Source of the DNA: an uncultured Burkholderiales bacterium
GTDB lineage: Bacteria; Pseudomonadota; Gammaproteobacteria; Burkholderiales; Burkholderiaceae_C
Direction: 5' to 3'
Assembly: GCA_943908475.1 (NCBI GenBank)
Contig: CALTTG010000007.1
Span: 39,374 to 103,373 of the forward strand
Length of the DNA stretch: 64,000 nucleotides
In this document: in pieces, positions 42,914 through 51,837 of the stretch
Numbering within the stretch: position 1 is the stretch's first letter
Layout of the letters: the number at the start of each line of letters is the position of its first letter
Program-made: the position numbers and the translations under genes
The notes under the pieces: generated by a model
The model's input: the letters and a program-made list of their open reading frames with translations, nothing else
What the model was told of the DNA's origin: nothing
The model's database searches: none

Positions 42914-43660
42914 GTGCCGCCCCGCCTCTATGTGCCTGAACTGCCGCTGTCCCGCCTGACCGGCACCGAACAGCCAGTGTCCCTGCCCGAAGGGGCGGCC
43001 CGACACGTTCAAGTGCTGCGCCTTCAACCCGGGGGGGAGATCACCCTGTTCGATGGCTCTGGGCAAGAGTGGCAGGCCGAAGTGGCCCAGATGGGCCGCA
43101 AAGACGTGCACGTTCGCGTGGGCAGCGCCCAACCCGTGGATCGCGAGCTGCCCTGCCGCGTGACGCTGGCCGTGGTCATGCCCGCCAACGACCGGATGGA
43201 TGCGCTGGTCGAGAAAGCCACCGAGCTGGGCGCCCATGCCATCCAGCCCCTGGTGGCCAGCCGGTCGGTGTTGCGCCTCGACGGCGAGCGAGCCCTCAAA
43301 AAAGTGGCCCACTGGCAATCGGTGGCGGTGGCCGCCAGCGAACAAAGCGGCCGCACCCGGGTGCCCCTCATCCACCCGGTGCAAGCGTTCAAAACCTGGC
43401 TGCCCAGCGTGCCCGCCCACTGGGCCCGTGGCCTGCTGAGCTTCGAGCCCCGCCTGAGCGTGGCGCAGTGGGTGCAGCAGTGGCCCGCCGAGACCGAGGC
43501 CATCTTCCTCAATGGCCCTGAAGGCGGCTTGAGTTCTGAAGAAGTGCAACAATCTGTGTCGCAGGGGTGGACCCCTGTGGGACTCGGCCCTCGTGTATTA
43601 AGGGCCGATACCGCCCCTTTGATGGCGCTTTCCCTGGTGGCAGGGCTCGGTAGTATTTGA
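42914..43660 (+). CDS. rsmE: 16S rRNA (uracil1498-N3)-methyltransferase RsmE
   Basis: The protein has 248 residues starting at GTG 42914, chosen because AGGAG (42903-42907) lies 6 bases before it and the protein then begins (V)PPRLYVPELPL as in the family. The N-terminal PUA-like domain is followed by a SPOUT fold with MPANDRMDALVEKATELG, NGPEGGLSSEE and the knot segment LGPRVLRADTAPL. It methylates U1498 of 16S rRNA. An in-frame TTG at 42878 is less likely. Confidence 0.93.
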   Translation: MPPRLYVPELPLSRLTGTEQPVSLPEGAARHVQVLRLQPGGEITLFDGSGQEWQAEVAQMGRKDVHVRVGSAQPVDRELPCRVTLAVVMPANDRMDALVEKATELGAHAIQPLVASRSVLRLDGERALKKVAHWQSVAVAASEQSGRTRVPLIHPVQAFKTWLPSVPAHWARGLLSFEPRLSVAQWVQQWPAETEAIFLNGPEGGLSSEEVQQSVSQGWTPVGLGPRVLRADTAPLMALSLVAGLGSI

Positions 43661-43663
43661 CGC

Positions 43664-44491
43664 ATGCACCCCATTTCGACACCCGGCGGCTGGCGGCGGG
43701 CCGCTTGGCCCTTGCTGGCCCTGAGCCTGATGGCCAGCCCACTGGCGCAGGCCCAGGGCGCGCCAGTGGCCGCACCTCCTGCGGCCGCCTTGCACCCGTG
43801 GCTGTCGCCCCCACCCACCGGGTCGGGGCCCAGCAACTACATCACCAACTTGCGCGACGGCGACAAAATCGAAACGCCCTTCGTGCTCAAGTTCGGCCTG
43901 ACCCGACAAGGCCTGGCCGGCATCAGTGAAGCCGTGCCCAAAGGTGGGCACCACCACCTGCTGGTCAACCGCGACCTGCCGCTGGACTTCACCAAGCCCC
44001 TGCCCTTCAACGATCAGTACATTCACTTTGGCAAGGGCCAGATGGAAACCGTGCTGAATTTCAAGCCGGGCACCTACAAGCTGCGCATGCTGCTGGCCAA
44101 CCACCAGCACATCCCGTATTTCGTCTACAGCCCCATCATCACCGTCGAAGTCACCAAACAGCGAACCGACGTGAACCCGGCCTCGCTGGTGCAACCGGGC
44201 GTGAGCATCTTGTCCCCCCGACCGGGCAACACCGTCAAGCGGCCGTTTCGGGTGCAGATGCATGCCTCGGGCCTGAACGTGAGCCACACCCAGGTCAAGG
44301 CACACGAGGCGGGCCATTTCCGGCTGGTCTTCACCGGGGCCACGGGCACCACCCTTGAATTTCCACAGGGCCACACCGAAGCTTGGCTGCGTCCGCCGAC
44401 CGGGGACTACCAAATGCAGCTCCAGTTTGTGAGCAACAGCAGCGGGCAGGTGATTCACCGCAGCCCGTCGCAAATCCTGAGCGTGCGCTGA
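43664..44491 (+). CDS. exported DUF4399 protein with two repeats
   Basis: This 275-residue protein has a signal peptide ending near LAQAQ. Two similar domains follow: about 45-155 with NLRDGDKIETPFVLKFGL and KGGHHHLLVNRD, and about 165-275 with ILSPRPGNTVKRPFRVQM and a decayed second half that lacks the HHH motif. DUF4399 proteins are periplasmic and uncharacterised, and the HHH loop suggests metal binding. It starts 3 bp after rsmE and ends 6 bp from the convergent lipoprotein gene. Confidence 0.85.
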   Translation: MHPISTPGGWRRAAWPLLALSLMASPLAQAQGAPVAAPPAAALHPWLSPPPTGSGPSNYITNLRDGDKIETPFVLKFGLTRQGLAGISEAVPKGGHHHLLVNRDLPLDFTKPLPFNDQYIHFGKGQMETVLNFKPGTYKLRMLLANHQHIPYFVYSPIITVEVTKQRTDVNPASLVQPGVSILSPRPGNTVKRPFRVQMHASGLNVSHTQVKAHEAGHFRLVFTGATGTTLEFPQGHTEAWLRPPTGDYQMQLQFVSNSSGQVIHRSPSQILSVR

Positions 44492-44497
44492 ACGACG

Positions 44498-45655
44498 TCA
44501 GCGTTCGATGCGGCTGTTGCTGAGCACCGGCTGACCACTGCCCGACAGGATGAACCATCCCGGCAGGTTGGCGGTTTCAAACGTGCCGCGCACGTGGCCG
44601 CTCATCACCGTGTCGGTCACGGTGACCGTGCTGCTGCGGTCATTGCTCACATGGAACACCGCGCTGCCGCCCTCCGGGGCCACGTTGTCGCGGGCGTTGA
44701 CGCCGCACAGGGCCAGCCCAAAGGTGTTGCCATCTTGGTAGATGGCGCCACCGCTGCCGCCCCCGGGGGTGCCCGATCGGGCCGGATTGGCCCCGTTGCC
44801 CGTGGCACGGTTGTGACTGAACTCGCTGTTGTAGATCGAGAGTGAAGCGGCCAAGGTGCTGATGGCGCCCCCATTGGCCGCGGCATTGCCCAGGTCACTT
44901 CGCCCGCCGAAGGTGCTGCCCACGACCAGCGCCGACTGCGTGCCCACCAGACGCAAGGCCCCGCCGCCCAGGTCGGGCCCCGCCACATCGGTCTGGCCCT
45001 TGAAGAAGCGGCTGTTGATCACCCGCACCTGCCCGCCTCGCACGTACACGGCCCCGCCGCCGTCGACCTCGGTGCCGCCCACGGTCTGGCCGGTGGCATT
45101 GCCATCGGTCAAGGTGATGCGCTGCAAGGTCAGCGTGGGCGAGCTTTGCAGGTCGCACCGCGGCGAGGTCCACACCTGGTCTCGGTCGCAGGTGTTCTGG
45201 TAGAGGATGCGACGCACACCGCCCCCGCTGAGGGTGACCAGGCCGCCGCCATCCAGCACCACATCGGGCCGGTCGTTGAACACCTTGGCGGTGGCCGCCA
45301 TCGTGATGGTGACCGGGGCCGCGCCGCAGTTGAACGTGATCACCCCGCCCTGGGCCACCGCTGCCACCACCGCCGCCGAGGTGCAACTGGCCACCCGGCC
45401 ATCGCCCACCACGGTGGTGGGCTGGCGGGTGTCGACCAACTGAGCGGCCACCGGCACGGCACAACCGCCCGCATGGCCCGCCGCAGGCAGCGCATCGGCA
45501 AAGGGCGTGAGGGCTGGCGGAGGCACCAGGGCCTCGGTGGGCGCCACACTCGGCGGGGCATCCCCACCGCCACCGCAAGCCGCCAAGGCGAGCGAAAGCG
45601 CCGCCATGGCCGACGCGCCAGCGCCAGTCCGAGGGTGACGACGAGGCGATGGCAT
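44498..45655 (-). CDS. lipoprotein with right-handed beta-helix repeats
   Basis: The protein has 385 residues with a lipobox LALAACGG near 20-30 and a Gly/Pro-rich linker. From about 90 it shows many short Gly/Asn-rich turns (GGGAVYVRGGQ, GGALRLVG, NGGAISTLA, SGGAIYQDGN) typical of right-handed beta-helix surface proteins. Two Cys in NTCDRDQVWTSPRCDL may form a disulfide. The function is not assignable; adhesin or polysaccharide-acting proteins share the fold. It lies 4 bp after the RlmL-like gene on the same strand. Confidence 0.75.
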   Translation of the reverse strand: MPSPRRHPRTGAGASAMAALSLALAACGGGGDAPPSVAPTEALVPPPALTPFADALPAAGHAGGCAVPVAAQLVDTRQPTTVVGDGRVASCTSAAVVAAVAQGGVITFNCGAAPVTITMAATAKVFNDRPDVVLDGGGLVTLSGGGVRRILYQNTCDRDQVWTSPRCDLQSSPTLTLQRITLTDGNATGQTVGGTEVDGGGAVYVRGGQVRVINSRFFKGQTDVAGPDLGGGALRLVGTQSALVVGSTFGGRSDLGNAAANGGAISTLAASLSIYNSEFSHNRATGNGANPARSGTPGGGSGGAIYQDGNTFGLALCGVNARDNVAPEGGSAVFHVSNDRSSTVTVTDTVMSGHVRGTFETANLPGWFILSGSGQPVLSNSRIER

Positions 45656-45659
45656 GGGC

Positions 45660-47198
45660 TCAGTCCTGATCAGGGTCCGGTGCACCCGACACCGGAGGCA
45701 CCACTCGCCCCTCACCGCTGGACGCATCGGGGCGCAACGAGCCCGTCACCAGGTCGAAACGGAACAGCCGGCACTCGATGGGGCCGTTGAACATCACCAC
45801 CCGGCGACTTTCCTTCAATCGCATCGCGCCAGGCAACTTCATGTCGGGTGACAGCACCCAGGCGGTCCAGCCGCCGTACTGTTTTTTCCAATGGCTCGAC
45901 AGGCGCTGGAAGAAATCGCCCGCATCGCGCTCAACAAAATCCTCGCGCACGGCACGCGACTCTCGTTGCCCGCCATGCCCGGTGCCCTTGGGGTCGATGC
46001 GCTCGCCATAGGGCGGGTTGAACATCATCACACCGTGTTCGGCCGGGGCCGGACGTTGCAGGGCATCGGCCGTCTTGAACTCGATGGCGTGCAGCACGCC
46101 CGCGCGCTCGGCGTTGCGCGTGGCGAAGTCGGTCATGCGGAACGACACGTCACCCGTGACGATGCGCACGCGCGGCGGATGCTCTTGCGCCTTGGCCGCC
46201 TGTCGCAACTGCTGCCAGCGAGCCAGGTGTGGCTGGAAGGGGCGCAAGCGCTCGAAGGCAAAGCGACGGCGCATGCCCGCGGCCATGCCACACGCGATTT
46301 GGGCGGCCTCGATGGCGATCGTGCCGGAACCGCAACAGGGGTCGAGCAGGCAGCCGTCTTCCTCACGGCCCTTCCAGCCCGCGGCGGCGAGCATGGCCGC
46401 AGCCAGGGTCTCCTTCAAGGGGGCCTCGCCGGTGTCCTCGCGCCAACCGCGCTTGAACAAGGCCTCGCCCGAGGTGTCCACATACAGGTAGGCGGCCTGG
46501 CCATCGAGGTGCAGTTGCAAGGCCAAGTCGGGGAAGCGGGTGTCCACATTCGGGCGCTCGCCGGTGGCCTCGCGCAGGTGGTCGCACACCGCATCCTTGA
46601 TGCGCAGGCCCGCAAAGTTCAGGCTTTGCAAGGGGCTGTGGCGGGCGGTCACGTCCACACGCAGGGTGTGGCTGGGCGTGATCCAGTCGGCCCAGTCCAC
46701 GCAGCGCGCCAGGTGGTAAAGGTGGTCCTCGCTGGCATAGGGGCCCAGCGCCACACGCCAGAGCACCCGTTGCGCCAAACGGCTGTGCAGGTTGATCAGG
46801 CAGGTGGCCTCGACCATGGTGGCGCTCAAGGCGCTGCCCAGGTCAAACGGCAGGTCAATGGGCGCTCGGCCTTCGGTCTGGGTGGCGTGCACCAGCACCC
46901 CGCCACGCTCGGCACGCACGGCCAAGGGCAGGTGCGACAGCAGGGGGCTGAGCTCTTCTTCCAGCAAGGGCTCCACGCCCATGGCGCAGGGCATGAAGAG
47001 CACGGGGCGCAGGTCTCGCCGAACGGGCATCAGGGGTTCACGGCGGTCTTCCGGGCGCGGGGCCATGCGGCTGCCACGGGGATCTGGCGCACGGCCGGGG
47101 GCTGGAGCCGGGCGATGCCCCGCAGGGCGATCGGGACGGCTCGAAGCGTCTGCGCCCGAAAATCGGGGCGCGCGGCGGCGGGGGGGAATGGGACTCAT
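45660..47198 (-). CDS. rlmL: 23S rRNA (guanine-N2)-methyltransferase, RlmL-like
   Basis: The protein has 512 residues. A basic, Pro/Arg-rich N-terminal tail (about 1-55) is followed by a THUMP-containing part (about 60-230: FMPCAMGVEPLLEEEL, KRGWREDTGEAPLKE). The Rossmann methyltransferase domain shows DPCCGSGTIAIEAA and the catalytic NPPYGER. It corresponds to the RlmL half (m2G2445) of E. coli RlmKL without the RlmK domain. The long basic tail is unusual. It lies 33 bp after the DUF599 gene. Confidence 0.87.
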   Translation of the reverse strand: MSPIPPRRRAPRFSGADASSRPDRPAGHRPAPAPGRAPDPRGSRMAPRPEDRREPLMPVRRDLRPVLFMPCAMGVEPLLEEELSPLLSHLPLAVRAERGGVLVHATQTEGRAPIDLPFDLGSALSATMVEATCLINLHSRLAQRVLWRVALGPYASEDHLYHLARCVDWADWITPSHTLRVDVTARHSPLQSLNFAGLRIKDAVCDHLREATGERPNVDTRFPDLALQLHLDGQAAYLYVDTSGEALFKRGWREDTGEAPLKETLAAAMLAAAGWKGREEDGCLLDPCCGSGTIAIEAAQIACGMAAGMRRRFAFERLRPFQPHLARWQQLRQAAKAQEHPPRVRIVTGDVSFRMTDFATRNAERAGVLHAIEFKTADALQRPAPAEHGVMMFNPPYGERIDPKGTGHGGQRESRAVREDFVERDAGDFFQRLSSHWKKQYGGWTAWVLSPDMKLPGAMRLKESRRVVMFNGPIECRLFRFDLVTGSLRPDASSGEGRVVPPVSGAPDPDQD

Positions 47199-47231
47199 GG
47201 CGCAAGTGTCGCAGCTTCGGCCGCGCACGGG

Positions 47232-48032
47232 TCAATCAGGTTGGCGAATCGGTGCGCCGGACGTGCCAGCGGCAGTGGCAGACGGCATCGCGTGGGGCGT
47301 GGCGTGGGGCGTCGCAATGGGCGCGTCGGCCTTGAGCACGGCCGAGACGTCAGAGCGGAATTCCCGCCGGTACAACACCCACAGCACGGCCAAGGTCGCC
47401 ACGGCAAACACCGTGGGAGAGATGAACCAGGCGATCACCGCGAACGACATGTAGTACGCCCGCAAGCCATCGGCAAAACTTTCTGCGGCCATGCCCATGA
47501 GCTCACCGGCACGCTCGGCAAACTCGCGGCGATCGGCCTTGCCCTCGTTGAACACCTCGACATTGGGGGCCGAGCCCACCATGATGGCGCCAAACGAGTA
47601 CACCCGCATCGACCAGGTGAAGCGGAAAAAGGCATACACAAACACCGCCAGCATCACCACGATCTTGAGGTCAAAGATCAAGGCCGACGTGCGCGCCGCG
47701 AAGGGCAGGTCGTGCACGATTTCGGTCGCTTTGTCGCTGGCCCCCAGCACGGCCAGCAAACCACCCAGGATCAGGATGGTGGTCGACGCCCAGAACGAGG
47801 GACTGGACGCCAGGTTCTGCGTGATGGCCGCATCCACGATGCGCTGGTCACGGAACGTGACCTGGTACATCCAGAGCTTGCGGTAGTGGTTGGTGCTGGA
47901 CAGCAGCGTGCGGGCCACCTTGGCGCGCCAGCTCGCAAACGCGGCATAGCCCGTCCAACCGAAGACGAAGAGGCCGAGGGCGGCCCAGTCTTGCCAGGGC
48001 AGCGCCGCCCAGATTCGGAGCACCAAGTCCAT
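47232..48032 (-). CDS. DUF599 family membrane protein
   Basis: The protein has 266 residues from MDLVLRIWAALPWQDWAALG. It has four predicted helices (about 12-32, 82-102, 125-145 and 205-230) and the family motif WMYQVTFRDQRIVDAAITQNL. No function is assigned to the family. Its ATG shares one base with the rpoN stop (TGATG), so it is translationally coupled to rpoN. The Ala/Pro/Thr-rich tail after about 235 looks disordered. Confidence 0.87.
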   Translation of the reverse strand: MDLVLRIWAALPWQDWAALGLFVFGWTGYAAFASWRAKVARTLLSSTNHYRKLWMYQVTFRDQRIVDAAITQNLASSPSFWASTTILILGGLLAVLGASDKATEIVHDLPFAARTSALIFDLKIVVMLAVFVYAFFRFTWSMRVYSFGAIMVGSAPNVEVFNEGKADRREFAERAGELMGMAAESFADGLRAYYMSFAVIAWFISPTVFAVATLAVLWVLYRREFRSDVSAVLKADAPIATPHATPHAMPSATAAGTSGAPIRQPD

Positions 48033-49597
48033 CACAGGGTCTTGCGCAGGTTGGCCGGCGCGATCTTCAGCGCCTCGCGGTACTTGGCCACGGTGCGGCG
48101 AGCCACCTGAATGCCCTGCTCTTCCAACATGCTGGACAGCTGGCTGTCCGACAGCGGTTTCTTGGGGTCTTCGGCCGACACGAGTTGCTTGATCAGGGCC
48201 CGCACCGCCGTGCTCGACGCGTTGCCGCCCGCCTCGGTGTTGAGCGACGAGCCAAAAAAGTACTTCAGCTCGAAGGTGCCGAACAGGGTCGCCATGTATT
48301 TGGCCGTGGTCACCCGGGAGATGGTCGACTCGTGCAGGCCCAACTCGTCGGCGATCTCGCGCAGCACCAAGGGCTTCATCGCGATCTCGCCATGGGTGAA
48401 GAAGTTCTTCTGACGGTCGACGATGGCTTGGGAGACCCGCATGATGGTGTCGAAGCGCTGCTGGATGTTCTTGACGAACCAGCGGGCCTCTTGCAAGCGT
48501 GCGCTCATGTTGGCATGGCCTTCGGTGGCCGCCGAACCCCGGGGCGCCCGGCTTTGCTTGAGGGCACTGGCGTACAGGTCATTGATGCGCAGCTTGGGCA
48601 TCACATCGGGGTTGAGCATCACCTTGAAGTTGCGCCCCGACTTCTTGACGATGACATCGGGCACGATGATGTTGGCCTCGGCCCGCGTGAACCGCCGTCC
48701 CGGCTTGGGCTCGAGCTGCACGATCAGGGCTTGCGCCTCTTTGAGCAAGGCCTCATCGGCACCGGTGGCAGCCATGAGCTTTTTGTAGTCGCGGCGGGCC
48801 AGCAGTTCCAGGTGGCTCTTGCAGATCAGGATGGCGATCACCTGCGCCTCTGAGCGAGGCAGGGCCCGCAGCTGCAGCACCAGGCATTCCGACAGGTCGG
48901 CCGCCCCCACCCCGATGGGGTCCATGTTCTGCAGCCAGCGCAGGGCGCAGCGCAGGCGACTCATCAGCTCATCGCGCAGCTCTTCGGCCTCGGCCGGGTC
49001 CATCTCGTCGAGGTCGGGCGGCAGGAGCGACTGGGCAATCTCCTCCAAGGGATCGGCCAGGTAGCCGTCCTCGTTGAGCGACTCGATCAGCATCTCCACG
49101 GCCGACATCTCGGCCACCCCCAGGCGCGTGCCCAGCAATTGCTCGCGCAGGTGGTCTTGCAGGCTGACGGCAGCGCTGTTGCGCGACATGGGGTCGAAAT
49201 CGTCGTCGCCGTCGGCAGCGTTGCGCGACGGGGTCTCGCTGATGCCGTCGAAGTCTTCGCGCTCGGTGCCGTTTTCCCAATCGTCGCGCTCGGTGGTGCC
49301 CAGCTCGGCCGTGTCGAGCCCGCCCGCATCGCCGCCCTCGCCATCGGAGGTCGACACCTGCTCGTCGCGGGCGTCATCGCGCGTGCCCTTGTCGGCCAGT
49401 TGCCGCTCGGCATCGAGACTGGCCAGGCTGTCGAAGCCCCCCTCGTCTTCCGGCTCCAGGAAGGGGTTCTGCTCGAGCATCTGCTCGATTTCCTGGTGCA
49501 ACTCCAGCGTCGACAGTTGCAGCAGGCGAATGGACTGCTGCAACTGGGGCGTCAGCGCCAGATGCTGGGAAAGACGAAACTGCAGAGAGGGCTTCAT
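48032..49597 (-). CDS. rpoN: RNA polymerase sigma-54 factor
   Basis: This 521-residue protein begins with the glutamine-rich region I (RLSQHLALTPQLQQSIRLLQLS). An acidic region II (about 50-150) follows, then the core-binding domain and the C-terminal RpoN box ARRTVAKYRE near 505. It directs RNA polymerase to -24/-12 promoters with enhancer-binding activators. It sits 13 bp after lptB, the conserved lptAB-rpoN order in proteobacteria. The usual downstream hpf gene is replaced by a DUF599 gene. Confidence 0.97.
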   Translation of the reverse strand: MKPSLQFRLSQHLALTPQLQQSIRLLQLSTLELHQEIEQMLEQNPFLEPEDEGGFDSLASLDAERQLADKGTRDDARDEQVSTSDGEGGDAGGLDTAELGTTERDDWENGTEREDFDGISETPSRNAADGDDDFDPMSRNSAAVSLQDHLREQLLGTRLGVAEMSAVEMLIESLNEDGYLADPLEEIAQSLLPPDLDEMDPAEAEELRDELMSRLRCALRWLQNMDPIGVGAADLSECLVLQLRALPRSEAQVIAILICKSHLELLARRDYKKLMAATGADEALLKEAQALIVQLEPKPGRRFTRAEANIIVPDVIVKKSGRNFKVMLNPDVMPKLRINDLYASALKQSRAPRGSAATEGHANMSARLQEARWFVKNIQQRFDTIMRVSQAIVDRQKNFFTHGEIAMKPLVLREIADELGLHESTISRVTTAKYMATLFGTFELKYFFGSSLNTEAGGNASSTAVRALIKQLVSAEDPKKPLSDSQLSSMLEEQGIQVARRTVAKYREALKIAPANLRKTL

Positions 49598-49610
49598 GAC
49601 GCCAGCCGCC

Positions 49611-50381
49611 TCACATGCGGAAGTGCTCGCCGAGGTAGACCTTGCGGACGTCGGCGTTGTGGATGATCTCGGCCGGGCTGCCCTCGGCCAGCACCCGGCC
49701 TTCGCTGATGATGTAAGCGCGGTCGCAAATGCCCAGGGTTTCGCGCACGTTGTGGTCGGTGATGAGAACCCCGATGCCCCGCTCCTTGAGGAAGCCGATG
49801 ATGCGTTGGATCTCGATCACCGCGATGGGGTCCACGCCCGCAAAGGGTTCATCGAGCAAGATGAAGCGGGGCTGGGTGGCCAGGGCGCGGGCGATCTCGA
49901 CCCGGCGACGCTCGCCCCCGGACAAGGCCAGTGACGGGCTGGTGCGCAGGCGCTCGATGCTGAGGTCTTGGAGCAACCCGTTCAGGCGAGACTCGATCAC
50001 GGCCGACGTCAGGGCCTTGCCGTGCTCGTCGACCTGCAACTCCAGCACCGCACGGATGTTGTCCTCCACATTGAGCTTGCGGAAGATGGAGGCCTCTTGG
50101 GGCAGGTAGCTCAGGCCCATGCGCGAGCGCTGGTGAATGGGCAGCGACTCGACGCGCTGACCATCGATGTCGATCAGGCCTGCATCGGCACGCACCAAGC
50201 CCACGATCATGTAGAAGCTGGTGGTTTTGCCCGCGCCATTGGGGCCCAGCAGGCCCACCACTTCGCCGGCGCTCACGGCCACATGCACGTCATGCACCAC
50301 GGTGCGGGCGCCGTAACGCTTCTTGAGCCCTTGCGCGCACAGGCGGCTGGGGGCCACAGTCGAGGCCGGGGACGTGCTCAT
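49611..50381 (-). CDS. lptB: LPS export ABC transporter ATPase LptB
   Basis: The protein has 256 residues with Walker A GPNGAGKTT, signature LSGGERRRVEIARAL and Walker B FILLDEPFAGVDP. It powers lipopolysaccharide extraction with LptF/LptG at the inner membrane. Its ATG overlaps the lptA stop by four bases and rpoN follows, matching the conserved lpt-rpoN locus. There is a short N-terminal extension before LCAQGLKKRYG. Confidence 0.97.
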   Translation of the reverse strand: MSTSPASTVAPSRLCAQGLKKRYGARTVVHDVHVAVSAGEVVGLLGPNGAGKTTSFYMIVGLVRADAGLIDIDGQRVESLPIHQRSRMGLSYLPQEASIFRKLNVEDNIRAVLELQVDEHGKALTSAVIESRLNGLLQDLSIERLRTSPSLALSGGERRRVEIARALATQPRFILLDEPFAGVDPIAVIEIQRIIGFLKERGIGVLITDHNVRETLGICDRAYIISEGRVLAEGSPAEIIHNADVRKVYLGEHFRM

Positions 50382-51043
50382 CGCGGTGCGGGCTCCGCCC
50401 CGATGTCGGCCAGCGGGTCTTTGCGCGGCGCAATGGTGCCTCGCACCCGGCCCGAACCGCCGCTGCTGGTGGTGCCGCCGTGGGTGCCCACGACTTGGAA
50501 GACTTCGGTGCGGTTGTCGTAAATGATGGCCTGGCCGACCACCTCATCGGCCACCACCGAACCCCGCAGGCGACGCATCACGGCACGACCGGTGAAGCGC
50601 ACCTGATCGAGCTTGCCGTCGTATTCCACCCGCTCACTCTCGCCTTCGATGAATTCGTTGAGGCCCTCCCGGCGTTGGCGGAAGAACGAGCGCCCCCCCT
50701 CACCGCCCGTGGCCACGGCGCTCTGGGTGCCGTCGGCCCCCTGGCGAATCTCGACTTGGGCGGCTTTGAGCACGATGCTGCCCTTGGTGATCTCGACATT
50801 GCCCTTGAGCAGGTTCGTGCGACTGGCATCGTCCACCCGGGCGCTGTCTGCGGCGAAGTTCAGCGGCTGGAATCGGTCCGATTTGTCGGCCCAGGCTGGT
50901 GCGCTGAGAGACACCCCCACGGCCACCCACAGCACGCGGAGGGCCTGCACACAGGGTCCCGAGGGACGGACAAGGGTTCGCGAGAGCGGGGGCACGGCGG
51001 AGCTTTCAGGATGCGGCATGAAATTTGCATTCATTCTAGCCAT
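50378..51043 (-). CDS. lptA: LPS transport periplasmic protein LptA
   Basis: This protein of about 221 residues has a signal peptide ending near APAWA-DK. The OstA-like repeats follow, with RTNLLKGNVEITKGSIVLKA and VRFTGRAVMRRL. It bridges LPS across the periplasm. Three in-frame ATGs (51043, 51034, 51019) are possible and none has a clear ribosome site. lptC and kdsC, which commonly precede lptA, are absent; dsbA lies upstream instead, behind a long hairpin. Confidence 0.92.
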   Translation of the reverse strand: MARMNANFMPHPESSAVPPLSRTLVRPSGPCVQALRVLWVAVGVSLSAPAWADKSDRFQPLNFAADSARVDDASRTNLLKGNVEITKGSIVLKAAQVEIRQGADGTQSAVATGGEGGRSFFRQRREGLNEFIEGESERVEYDGKLDQVRFTGRAVMRRLRGSVVADEVVGQAIIYDNRTEVFQVVGTHGGTTSSGGSGRVRGTIAPRKDPLADIGAEPAPR

Positions 51044-51050
51044 GAAGCAC

Positions 51051-51090
51051 CAAAGCGGCGCGGAAATTCGACGATCTCCGTGCCGCTTTG
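51051..51090. repeat. long hairpin between dsbA and lptA
   Basis: CAAAGCGGC (51051-51059) and GCCGCTTTG (51082-51090) pair perfectly, and the stem extends inward five more pairs with one G-T. There is no T-tract on the minus strand. It may be an attenuator, an RNA-processing site or a weak terminator separating dsbA from lptA. Confidence 0.6.
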
Positions 51091-51150
51091 TCAGGGTTGG
51101 GGGCCCAGAGGGCCGCCGAGGGGGCGGTTCAGCCGCTGAAGGTGATGGGC

Positions 51151-51810
51151 TCAGGCCGATTTGCGCGCCAGGGCAATCAGGTGGTCCACCGTGGCCAGGG
51201 TGTTCGCCGGGGTGCCATTGAGAGACACCGACGTGAAAAAGCGCCCCGCCACGCCCATCGTGGGCACGCCATCGATTTTGTAGGCCTCGGACAGCGTGCG
51301 CGCCGCCTTGACCTTGTTGGGCATGGCAAACGAGTTGAACATCGCCTTGAACTTCTCTTTGTCCACGCCGTTCTTGCCGACGAAATCCAGGATGGCGTCC
51401 AGGTTGTCGAGCTTGAGTTGCTGCTCGTGGATGGCGTTGAACACCTTGCCGTGCAAGCTGCCCAGCAGGCCCATGCCTTCCAGCGTGTAGTACAGGCGCT
51501 GGTGGGTCACGAAGGGGTTTTCGCGGAAGGCAATCGGCACGCGGCGGAACGCCACATCGGCCGGCAGCTTGGCGATCCAGGCGTTCAGGAAGGGGTCGAA
51601 ATGGTGGCAATGGCCACAGCCATACCAAAAGAACTCCACCACTTCGACCTTGCCCGCAGGCGCCGACACCGGCGCGCGCTGGGACAATTTCACATAGTGG
51701 GTGCCTTCGACGGGGCCAGAGGCCTGCGCGGCCTCCCACGGGGCCATGCCGGCCGCCATGCCGAGGGCGCTCAACGCGGTGGCCTGCTTGGAAAACTCAC
51801 GGCGGTTCAT
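51151..51810 (-). CDS. dsbA: thiol:disulfide interchange protein DsbA
   Basis: The protein has 219 residues from MNRREFSKQATALSALG, with AAGGA upstream and an export signal starting with a twin-arginine-like RREF segment. The active site is CGHC in FFWYGCGHCHHFD, and the cis-proline lies in DGVPTM. DsbA introduces disulfides into periplasmic proteins. CGHC rather than CPHC is common in betaproteobacteria. It follows the SPOR-domain gene by 27 bp. Confidence 0.94.
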   Translation of the reverse strand: MNRREFSKQATALSALGMAAGMAPWEAAQASGPVEGTHYVKLSQRAPVSAPAGKVEVVEFFWYGCGHCHHFDPFLNAWIAKLPADVAFRRVPIAFRENPFVTHQRLYYTLEGMGLLGSLHGKVFNAIHEQQLKLDNLDAILDFVGKNGVDKEKFKAMFNSFAMPNKVKAARTLSEAYKIDGVPTMGVAGRFFTSVSLNGTPANTLATVDHLIALARKSA

Positions 51811-51837
51811 CTCGAGGGTCCTTTCAGGAACGTCCAA

